DNA of 16,771 nt, from NCBI GenBank assembly GCA_028704125.1, contig JAQVLM010000017.1:1-16771 (forward strand). The letters are read 5' to 3'. How positions within the stretch are numbered: the first letter of the stretch is position 1; each line of letters starts with the position of its first letter. Positions 1 through 5,459 of the stretch are shown here, piece by piece. The position numbers and the translations under genes were made by a program. The notes under the pieces are model-generated. The model was not told where the DNA came from, did not search any database, and saw only the letters and a program-made list of their open reading frames with translations. The stretch comes from Opitutales bacterium. Its GTDB lineage: Bacteria > Verrucomicrobiota > Verrucomicrobiia > Opitutales > JAFGAQ01.

Positions 1-2
1 CC

Positions 3-917
3 AACGTCGATCAGGTGGCGGCTATACGGGAGATGTGTCCAGAGTTGCCGACGGAGAACATCGTTGCCGAACCGGTTGGACGGGATACGGCCGCGGCTGT
101 CGGTCTGGCGGCTTTGTTGGTGGAACAGCGCAATCGTGAAGGTGTATTTGCGATCCTTCCATCGGATCATGTGGTGCGTGATGCGTATGGCTTCCGGCGG
201 GTTTTGACCAAGGCTTTCGAATTGGCGGCGATGGGTAACCACCTGGTAACGATTGGGATTGAGGCGACCCATCCTGCGACCGGTTATGGCTACATTGAAA
301 AAGGCGATCCGTTGCGGGCTTCCAGTGGTGCGGCTCTTGGCAACAAGATTGAGCGCTTTGTGGAGAAACCGGATCTTGAGACGGCAAAGGCCTATATTGG
401 GACGGGGCGTTTTCTGTGGAATGCCGGCATGTTTGTTTGGTCGGTCCATAGCATCCATGCGGCGATGTCCCTCCACCATCCTTCGCTTGCGAATGGATTG
501 GAGCGGATTCGGAAGTTATTGCGCGATGGCAAGGGCCTTGAGGAAGTGCTTTCTGCCGAATATTCTGCCTTGGATAGAATTTCGATCGATTATGCCATTA
601 TGGAAAAGGCATCCAATGCGGTAGTGATTCCCTCCGAGTTCGATTGGGACGATGTGGGTGAGTGGCCAGCCATTGAACGTCATTTTGATAAGGATCCTTC
701 TGGCAATATTTCGCGCGGTCTGGCGATCGCGTTGGATAGCCATAACAATATTGTGTACAATGACGGTGATCGGGTGACTGCCTTGTTGGGAGTTGAGGAT
801 CTGATTGTGGTTCACACTGCGGATGCCACTTTGGTCTGCCCCAGAAGCAAGGCACAGGAAATCAAGCGGGTCTTGAATGAGCTCCGGGATCGGAAAGAGA
901 CCCGTCGTTTCCTTTGA
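3..917 (+). CDS. manC: Mannose-1-phosphate guanylyltransferase, C-terminal part (5' end outside window)
   Basis: Makes GDP-mannose from mannose-1-phosphate and GTP in the cytoplasm, for polysaccharide or glycan synthesis. The reading frame is open to the left edge, so the N-terminus with the GTP-binding loop is missing; about 304 residues are present, against roughly 350-360 for the single-domain family. Visible family motifs in order are EPxGRDTAAAV, LPSDH, the ATGYGYIEKG substrate loop, FVEKPDLETAKAY, WNAGMFVW, SIDYAIMEK and DWDDVGEW. There is no C-terminal mannose-6-phosphate isomerase domain, so it is the monofunctional type. It stops 44 nt before ruvX and may be cotranscribed with it. 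The family assignment is firm; the exact sugar is inferred from the FVEKP/SIDYAIMEK motif set. The symbol is by family only. Confidence 0.93.
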   Translation, partial: NVDQVAAIREMCPELPTENIVAEPVGRDTAAAVGLAALLVEQRNREGVFAILPSDHVVRDAYGFRRVLTKAFELAAMGNHLVTIGIEATHPATGYGYIEKGDPLRASSGAALGNKIERFVEKPDLETAKAYIGTGRFLWNAGMFVWSVHSIHAAMSLHHPSLANGLERIRKLLRDGKGLEEVLSAEYSALDRISIDYAIMEKASNAVVIPSEFDWDDVGEWPAIERHFDKDPSGNISRGLAIALDSHNNIVYNDGDRVTALLGVEDLIVVHTADATLVCPRSKAQEIKRVLNELRDRKETRRFL

Positions 918-951
918 TGATCAAGTAGACAAAGCATGGCAACAAGCGATC

Positions 952-957
952 AGGAGG
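952..957 (+). promoter_or_regulatory. Shine-Dalgarno of ruvX, deciding a TTG start
   Basis: AGGAGG lies 4 nt before the TTG at 962. Reading upstream in the ruvX frame, a TAG at 926 comes before any ATG or GTG, so TTG 962 is the only start that keeps the conserved N-terminal strand. It is the only strong Shine-Dalgarno found next to any gene start in this window. Confidence 0.7.
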
Positions 958-961
958 CGGA

Positions 962-1420
962 TTGAGAAGGCTCGGAATAGATTATGGTGAAAAGCGTTGG
1001 GGGATAAGCTACTCCGACGAGATCGGTGTCGCGACCCCTTTGCCGGCGCTAGTTGCTTCGCAGTTAAGTGCGCGTTGGGAGGCTCTGGGGCTTCTGATCC
1101 GGGAGCGTAGGGTTGATGAGTTGATTGTGGGGTATCCCTACAATATGGATGGCACAAGTGGTGCGATGACGGCGAAAGTGGATGCGTTTGTGGCTGAGAT
1201 TGGGGCTCGTTTTCCTACTATGAGAGTTCACAAAGTGGATGAACGTCTTAGTTCGCGTCATGCAGGTATGCATTGGTCGCTGAAAAAAATGAGGGACGAA
1301 CGGCGGAGCGGAAAGCTTGATTCTCAGGCTTCTTGCCTCATTCTGCAGGATTACATTGACCAGGTGGAGGGTTTGCCGGACTTCGACTTGGAAGAAGAGG
1401 ATCCGGCCGATCCAGATTGA
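962..1420 (+). CDS. ruvX: Putative pre-16S rRNA nuclease / Holliday junction resolvase-like protein RuvX (YqgF)
   Basis: RNase H-fold nuclease of the YqgF/RuvX family, essential in many bacteria and linked to trimming of the 16S rRNA 5' end. The protein is 152 residues, the usual family length. The signature LGIDYGEKRWG with acidic D7 is at the N-terminus, followed by VGYPYNMDGTSG (residues 56-67), DERLSSRHA with E94, and D120 in the KLDSQAS stretch, giving the three acidic active-site positions. The start is TTG with a strong ribosome binding site. The C-terminal tail (about 143-152) is very acidic. The stop codon overlaps a possible TTG start of purN (TTGA) and lies 17 nt before its first ATG, so the two genes are probably translated together. 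I am confident of the family; whether it acts on rRNA or DNA junctions cannot be read from the sequence. Confidence 0.95.
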   Translation: MRRLGIDYGEKRWGISYSDEIGVATPLPALVASQLSARWEALGLLIRERRVDELIVGYPYNMDGTSGAMTAKVDAFVAEIGARFPTMRVHKVDERLSSRHAGMHWSLKKMRDERRSGKLDSQASCLILQDYIDQVEGLPDFDLEEEDPADPD

Positions 1421-1437
1421 ACCCGCAACCGAGCATC

Positions 1438-2058
1438 ATGTCTTCCGACAAACGACTTGTGAGAACCGCTGTCCTTGGATCCACCCGTGGGTCTAGTTTT
1501 GTTCCACTGCTGGATGCATGGAAAACCTCCCGGTTAGGGGTGGATTTTGCCTTGGTCGTCTCGAATCGAAGTCAAGCGGGGATTCTGGAAAAAGGACGGG
1601 GCGCCGGAATTGAATCCCTTGCGATTCCCGTGAAAGGGCGCGACAGGGTGTCGTATGATGCCGAAGTGAGCAAACTGTTGACGTCCCGGAGGGTGGACTT
1701 GGTGTTGTTGCTCGGATACATGCGGATCCTGAGCAGTGAATTTGTGAAGCAATGGGAAGGACGCATCCTGAATGTTCATCCCTCTCTATTGCCGCGGCAT
1801 GGCGGTTTGATGGATTTGGAGGTCCATGCATCGGTCCTCTCGAGTGGCGACCGGGAGAGTGGATGTACGATTCATCTGGTGAACGAGACGGTGGACGGCG
1901 GTCCAATCGTTATGCAGAAACGCTGTCCGGTATTGGACGATGACACTCCCGAATCGCTCAAAGCCCGGGTTCAGGTGCTCGAAGGCGCTGCCTTTCTAGA
2001 AGTCTTGAGCAATCCATTACCCTATCTTCCGGCCCTCTTGCAGCCAAAGGCCTTGTAG
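1438..2058 (+). CDS. purN: Phosphoribosylglycinamide formyltransferase (GART, PurN type)
   Basis: Transfers a formyl group from 10-formyltetrahydrofolate to GAR, the third step of purine synthesis, in the cytosol. The protein is 206 residues from ATG 1438. It shows VLGSTRGSSF near the N-terminus (the phosphate-binding loop, in a variant of the usual GSGSN), LGYMRIL, then NVHPSLLPRHGG with catalytic N112 and H114, and DGGP with D153. An in-frame TTG at 1417 overlapping the ruvX stop would add seven residues; I prefer the ATG because family members start about this close to the first strand, but neither start has a good ribosome binding site. The segment after HPSLLPR reads HGGLMDLEVHASVL instead of the common PGLxxxxxAL form, so this is a divergent branch. 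It is convergent with the yciH-like gene. Confidence 0.93.
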   Translation: MSSDKRLVRTAVLGSTRGSSFVPLLDAWKTSRLGVDFALVVSNRSQAGILEKGRGAGIESLAIPVKGRDRVSYDAEVSKLLTSRRVDLVLLLGYMRILSSEFVKQWEGRILNVHPSLLPRHGGLMDLEVHASVLSSGDRESGCTIHLVNETVDGGPIVMQKRCPVLDDDTPESLKARVQVLEGAAFLEVLSNPLPYLPALLQPKAL

Positions 2059-2245
2059 GTTTTGGGGTGAGAACAATCTTCAAAGCAGTTGCAGTCAGAA
2101 CGGGGCATTGCGGGTCGTTGATCATCGCATAGAAGAGGGAGCATTCTGTAATCGATCTCTTTGTCGTAAGCTTTGTGGACGAAGGGCGTTTATCATCGAG
2201 CAATCGTTTCGTTTTTCTGAATGCAGTAGAGATGGGATTTGCTCC

Positions 2246-2260
2246 ATAATTGTCAATTAT
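2246..2260. repeat. 15-bp perfect palindrome at the yciH stop codon
   Basis: ATAATTG, one T, then CAATTAT. It overlaps the last base pairs of the yciH-like gene (its TAA is 2257-2259). The stretch 2059-2256 between the two convergent genes shows no credible gene and no GC-rich stem followed by a T-run, so transcript ends here are unexplained. This AT-rich palindrome is the only clear symmetry. Confidence 0.5.
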
Positions 2261-2664
2261 CCGCCAGAGCGGATGGAGCGAAAACCTTGCTCGTTGAGGA
2301 GCGCACAGACCCTTTCGGGTTGATCTCCTTGAAGGATGAGGCACCCGTCTTCGACGGCACCTCCGCAGGCGAGGGCCTTTTTCAGTTTTGCGAGGATTTC
2401 CGCAGCCTTTATCGACGGCAGCTCATCCGTGCCATACACGATGGTGACGGTTTTGCCAGCGCGTCCTTTTTTCTCACGGCGGACACGCAGGACCCGGTCC
2501 TTGTGGGAGGGAATATCCGGTGGTTCGGGAGTGAAGGCTGTGCCGGCTGATGGATTGGAAGAGGGCGCTGAAAGCCCTGAAACGGGCAGGGATCCGAATG
2601 GGTTGTACCCAAACGGATCCGCATCTCCCGAAGTATCGATTCTGGATTTTTGCTTATTTCCCAT
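2257..2664 (-). CDS. yciH: SUI1/YciH-like translation initiation factor
   Basis: Bacterial relative of eukaryotic eIF1 (SUI1 family). E. coli YciH can act in start-site selection in vitro, but its cellular role is not settled. The protein is 135 residues. Residues 1-50 are a variable Pro/Ser/Gly-rich tail. The SUI1 domain covers about 55-135: RVLRVRREKKGRAGKTVTIV, then LAKLKKALACGGAVEDGCLILQG, then a C-terminal helix and RSIRSGG. The start ATG was chosen at 2664, because the frame continues upstream only as a shadow of leuA. It overlaps the leuA stop by 11 nt (the ATG begins inside the last leuA codons). Together with the absence of any ribosome binding site, this suggests reinitiation by ribosomes finishing leuA. 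The basic loop GRAGKTVT typical of the fold is intact. Confidence 0.9.
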   Translation of the reverse strand: MGNKQKSRIDTSGDADPFGYNPFGSLPVSGLSAPSSNPSAGTAFTPEPPDIPSHKDRVLRVRREKKGRAGKTVTIVYGTDELPSIKAAEILAKLKKALACGGAVEDGCLILQGDQPERVCALLNEQGFRSIRSGG

Positions 2665-4354
2665 CGGGCGCGGGTGCGTTGACCGATCGATTATATGCGG
2701 AAACCAGGGCCTTGAGGCTGGCGAGTTCGATATTGGTGTCGATACCGCATCCGTAGAAGCGGCGTCCGAGCTTGTCCTGAATCTGGATGTAGGCCGCTGA
2801 ACGGGTGGCAGAGCCTCCGCCGATGGCATGCTGACGGTAATCCGTCAGGTTGAAGGATTTGTAGCCAAGGCGCTCCAACGCATTGACGAATCCGTTGATC
2901 GGACCATTGCCCTCACCGGAGAAGAGGCTTTCCTTGCCGTTTAAACGGAGCGAACCGGTTACCCGGAACAGCGCGGGCTGAGCTGATACGCGGTGCACAT
3001 CGTATTCGATGAGCTCGAGCGGGGAGGTGACATCCACGAAGGCCGAGGTGAAGGCATCGAGAATCTCGTCGGAGGTGAGCTCCCTTTGGTGCCTGTCGGC
3101 TTCGTCGTTGACGTGTTTCCCAACCTCCGGATGCATGGGCTTGGGCAGATCAAAACCGTGATCGTGCTGCAGGATATAGGCGACGCCGCCTTTGCCGCTT
3201 TGACTGTTGATCCGGATGATGGCCTTGTAGGTGCGTCCGATGTCATTCGGATCGATCATGAGGTAAGGGACTGCCCAATGGGCATCGGGATCCGCCTGAC
3301 CCTTGCGCAGGTCCATGCCTTTTTTGATGGCGTCCTGATGGGATCCGGAGAACGAGGTGAAGACCAAATCGCCGGCGTAGGGATGCCTTGGGGGGACTGG
3401 CATTTCGGTGTTGCGTTCGCAGATCTCGCGCAGGCGCGGGATGTCGTGCAAGTCGAGCTGGGGGTCGATCCCGTGTGCCATCATGTTGAGGGCGACGGTG
3501 ACGATATCGAGATTGCCGGTGCGTTCACCGTTTCCAAAGAGGGTACCTTCGACTCGGTCGGCGCCTGCCAGTAGTCCCAATTCGGTTGCCGCAACACCAG
3601 TGCCGCGGTCGTTGTGGGTGTGCAGGCTGATAATCGCGTGATCGCGGTGCTTGAGGTGCCGGCAGAACCATTCGATCTGATCCGCGTAGACATTTGGGGT
3701 GGAGACCTCCACAGTGGCGGGCAGGTTCAGGATGATTTTCTCATTCGGACCCGGTTCCCACTCCAGCATTACCGCCTCACAAACTTCGAGCGCATACTCG
3801 ACCTCGGTGTCGGAAAAGCTTTCGGGAGAATACTGCAGGACAAACTCGCTGTCGGGAAGGGTTGGACGCAGGGCCTTGATCATGCGGGTTCCCTCAATCG
3901 CGATTTGCTTGATCTGCTCCTTGTTCATCCCAAAGGTGACGCGGCGCTGGAGTGGCGAGGTGGAATTGTAGAGGTGGAAAATAACTTTCCCGGCTCCGCG
4001 CAGGCTTTCGAAGTTGCGTTTGATGAGGTGTTCGCGCGATTGGCACAATACCTGAATAGCCACGTCGTTGGGAATTCGTTTTTCCTCAATGAGCATCCGG
4101 GTGAAGGCGAATTCGGTGTCGGAAGAGGAGGGGAACCCGACTTCGATTTCCTTGAAACCCATGCCGACCAACAGGTCGAACATTTCGAGCTTCTGGTCAA
4201 TGGTCATCGGGTTGGCCAAGGCCTGGTTGCCATCGCGCAGGTCGACGCTGCACCAGATCGGGGCCGAGCTGATTGCCTGATTTGGCCATCTGCGGTCCGG
4301 CAGATGAATCCGCGGATAGGGCCGGTATTTCTTTTCGATGTTGAATGGAAACAT
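2654..4354 (-). CDS. leuA: 2-isopropylmalate synthase, long (LeuA type 2) form
   Basis: First committed step of leucine synthesis: condenses acetyl-CoA with 2-oxoisovalerate, in the cytosol. At 566 residues it is of the long class seen in actinobacteria and others, not the 520-residue E. coli class. The catalytic TIM barrel (about 30-310) shows SVDLRDGNQAL (36-46) with R40 and metal ligand D41, EVGFPSSSDTEF, the metal-binding HTHND (H245, H247) and GNGERTGN (274-281). The C-terminal LeuA regulatory domain (about 430-560) includes SPLELIEYDVHRVS and GGGSATRSAAYIQI, and is the usual site of leucine feedback inhibition. AGGA lies 9 nt before the ATG. The C-terminus overlaps the next gene by 11 nt. 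The upstream region has a candidate promoter and leader peptide (listed separately), so expression may be controlled by leucine supply as well as enzyme activity. Confidence 0.97.
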   Translation of the reverse strand: MFPFNIEKKYRPYPRIHLPDRRWPNQAISSAPIWCSVDLRDGNQALANPMTIDQKLEMFDLLVGMGFKEIEVGFPSSSDTEFAFTRMLIEEKRIPNDVAIQVLCQSREHLIKRNFESLRGAGKVIFHLYNSTSPLQRRVTFGMNKEQIKQIAIEGTRMIKALRPTLPDSEFVLQYSPESFSDTEVEYALEVCEAVMLEWEPGPNEKIILNLPATVEVSTPNVYADQIEWFCRHLKHRDHAIISLHTHNDRGTGVAATELGLLAGADRVEGTLFGNGERTGNLDIVTVALNMMAHGIDPQLDLHDIPRLREICERNTEMPVPPRHPYAGDLVFTSFSGSHQDAIKKGMDLRKGQADPDAHWAVPYLMIDPNDIGRTYKAIIRINSQSGKGGVAYILQHDHGFDLPKPMHPEVGKHVNDEADRHQRELTSDEILDAFTSAFVDVTSPLELIEYDVHRVSAQPALFRVTGSLRLNGKESLFSGEGNGPINGFVNALERLGYKSFNLTDYRQHAIGGGSATRSAAYIQIQDKLGRRFYGCGIDTNIELASLKALVSAYNRSVNAPAPDGK

Positions 4355-4363
4355 GAGAGGTTT

Positions 4364-4367
4364 TCCT
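4364..4367 (-). promoter_or_regulatory. Ribosome binding site of leuA
   Basis: AGGA on the minus strand, 9 nt before the leuA ATG at 4354. It sits in an AGGAAAACCT stretch that could fold on itself (AGG/CCT around AAAA), so access to it could depend on the leader fold. Confidence 0.5.
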
Positions 4368-4410
4368 AACTGAAAATTTGAATTGGATCGCCAGTGAGCT
4401 TCTTGGAATC

Positions 4411-4509
4411 ACAGACTGTGTTGAAGCATGGGAACCTTGTTCCCCCGATACTCTGGCATAGGATCGCGCAGTCTGTCTGAGTCCGGACGTATCTCCCTCA
4501 CAGAGGGAG
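4411..4509 (-). promoter_or_regulatory. Structured 5' leader of leuA with competing stem-loops
   Basis: Perfect complementary arms seen between the leader peptide and leuA are as follows. CTCCCTC/GAGGGAG with a 3-nt loop (4493-4509) lies over the last codons and stop of the leader ORF. GTCCGGAC (4481-4488) is self-complementary. An outer 8-bp stem pairs 4411-4418 with 4469-4476. It encloses a 6-bp hairpin, GGGAAC/GTTCCC with a 3-nt loop (4430-4444). The 4411-4418 arm is also part of a local hairpin, CACAG/CTGTG (4410-4420), so the two folds exclude each other. That is the arrangement expected of an attenuator. No stem followed by a U-run was found before leuA, so control by intrinsic termination is not shown; Rho-dependent or translational control remains possible. 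Confidence 0.4.
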
Positions 4510-4548
4510 CATAAGGGATGCGATCGAATGCGTATAGCGAGTGGTCAT
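4498..4548 (-). CDS. Candidate leucine leader peptide upstream of leuA (16 aa)
   Basis: A 16-codon ORF in the leuA 5' region that reads MTTRYTHSIASLMLPL and then TGA. Three of its last five residues are leucine (codons CTT, CTC, CTG), placed immediately before the stop and inside the first leader hairpin. Classical amino-acid operon leader peptides put codons for the end product in this position. There is no Shine-Dalgarno, but the ATG begins 7 nt after a good -10 box, where transcription should start, so the ORF would be leaderless. The chance of such a short leucine-ended ORF arising at random is not negligible, and I know of no homologue. Its position, composition and promoter spacing are seen in the sequence; the attenuation role is inferred. 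Confidence 0.4.
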   Translation of the reverse strand: MTTRYTHSIASLMLPL

Positions 4549-4554
4549 GCACTG

Positions 4555-4584
4555 AAAATACGGCTTCGCGGAGCCGTACGTCAA
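4555..4584 (-). promoter_or_regulatory. Candidate sigma-70-type promoter of leuA
   Basis: On the minus strand, TTGACG (4584-4579, 5 of 6 matches) is followed after 18 nt by TATTTT (4560-4555, 4 of 6). The predicted start of transcription, about 7 nt past the -10 box, coincides with the ATG of the leader ORF at 4548. Confidence 0.45.
4559..4578 (-). terminator. 7-bp stem-loop: terminator of the bat operon or operator in the leuA promoter
   Basis: TACGGCT and AGCCGTA form a perfect 7-bp stem with a 6-nt loop. On the minus strand it is followed by TTTTC, so it resembles a weak intrinsic terminator about 100 nt past the batE stop. The same bases fill the spacer of the proposed leuA promoter and touch its -10 box, which is where a repressor site would lie. 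The sequence does not decide between the two, and both could be true. Confidence 0.4.
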
Positions 4585-4603
4585 GATTCGATATTCACTG
4601 GAC

Positions 4604-4656
4604 ATTTCAAATCGGCGGTGGGCGAAGCGTCCGTTATTCGATTCGAAATTTGAAAT
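4604..4656. repeat. 9-bp inverted repeat upstream of the leuA promoter
   Basis: ATTTCAAAT (4604-4612) and ATTTGAAAT (4648-4656) are reverse complements 35 nt apart. A second palindrome, TTCGA-T-TCGAA (4637-4647), lies between them. They lie about 20 nt and more upstream of the proposed -35 box, just after the batE stop. A regulator site or transcript-end structure is possible; no function is assigned. Confidence 0.35.
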
Positions 4657-4675
4657 CAACGGGTTTCCTGTTCAT

Positions 4676-5455
4676 TCAGGAGGAGGGCATGATCGACTCA
4701 AAGTCGGATGCGGCAATCCAGCCGGTGGTACCGTCTGACAAACGAATGGAGTGGTAGTTGCCGTGTGAGGCGCCCAAATGAATGCGTTCGCCAGCCTTGA
4801 TTTGGGCCCGGTCCTGTGCGTTTGGGAAAGGGGATACCTTTATGCTGGCGTCCTGACGAAGCACGATTGCGTGGCTGAGGCTAAGCGTTTCCATGTAGGA
4901 CGCCCCGAACGCACCGATGGCAAGCATCACGCACAGGATCGGAATCGCACGCATGGCGGGGGTCCTTAAAAGATTCGCTAGTATTGGCCGGTTTTTTCCA
5001 AGAACCCGCACGGGGAAGCAGATAAGGAAGGCGATCGTCACACAAATCCAGGCAAACCAAGCCCATTCGCTGGCGTTCAAAAAACTCGTGATGAGCTTTG
5101 TCGGATGGGCGGGTGGAGCCTCGAGCCCGAGCATTTCGCGGGTAACCCGGATGTTGTTGATGATGTCCGGATGGTTCGGTCGCAGCAATTGGGCGCGTTT
5201 GTAGTGCAGAAGGGCCCGTGGGTAATCGCCCATGCGGAAGTAGGTATTCCCTGTGTTTTTGAGAAGATTGGGTGAGGGTCCCCGTTCATTCATGATCCGG
5301 TTGTAGATGGCCAGCGCCCGGTCGTATTGACCTTCGGAGTAGGCCCGGTTCGCGGATTCCAGCGCACCTCGCAGTTCGTCGTTTTTCGCGGAGGCATCAA
5401 GGGTGGTTGTTGATGCGAGAGCCGCTAGCAGCAGAATGGACAGAATACGGAGCAT
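4676..5455 (-). CDS. batE: BatE, TPR and SH3-domain membrane protein of the Bat aerotolerance cluster
   Basis: Last gene of the bat cluster and presumably an adaptor of the Bat complex at the inner membrane. The 259-residue protein begins with a signal-type hydrophobic segment (about 1-23). Tetratricopeptide repeats follow at about 30-110 (ANRAYSEGQYDRALAIYNRI, then NTGNTYFRMGDYPRALLHYKRAQLLRPNHPDI). Two membrane segments lie at about 131-150 and 165-187. The C-terminal SH3-like domain (about 200-255) contains VLRQDASIKVSPFPNAQ and ends with DGTTGWI. That TPR-TM-SH3 order is the usual one for BatE. It starts only 4 nt after the batD stop, with no clear ribosome binding site, so coupled translation is likely. 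The Bat proteins were named for oxygen tolerance in Bacteroides; the biochemical role here is not known. Confidence 0.9.
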   Translation of the reverse strand: MLRILSILLLAALASTTTLDASAKNDELRGALESANRAYSEGQYDRALAIYNRIMNERGPSPNLLKNTGNTYFRMGDYPRALLHYKRAQLLRPNHPDIINNIRVTREMLGLEAPPAHPTKLITSFLNASEWAWFAWICVTIAFLICFPVRVLGKNRPILANLLRTPAMRAIPILCVMLAIGAFGASYMETLSLSHAIVLRQDASIKVSPFPNAQDRAQIKAGERIHLGASHGNYHSIRLSDGTTGWIAASDFESIMPSS

Positions 5456-5459
5456 GACG

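Noticed and set aside
1958..2344. 128-residue minus-strand frame across the purN-yciH gap
   Set aside because: Overlaps the ends of two real genes, has no ribosome binding site and no recognisable domain; only its middle falls in the gap.
3614..4369. 251-residue open frame opposite leuA
   Set aside because: Shadow of the leuA barrel; leuA motifs decide the strand.
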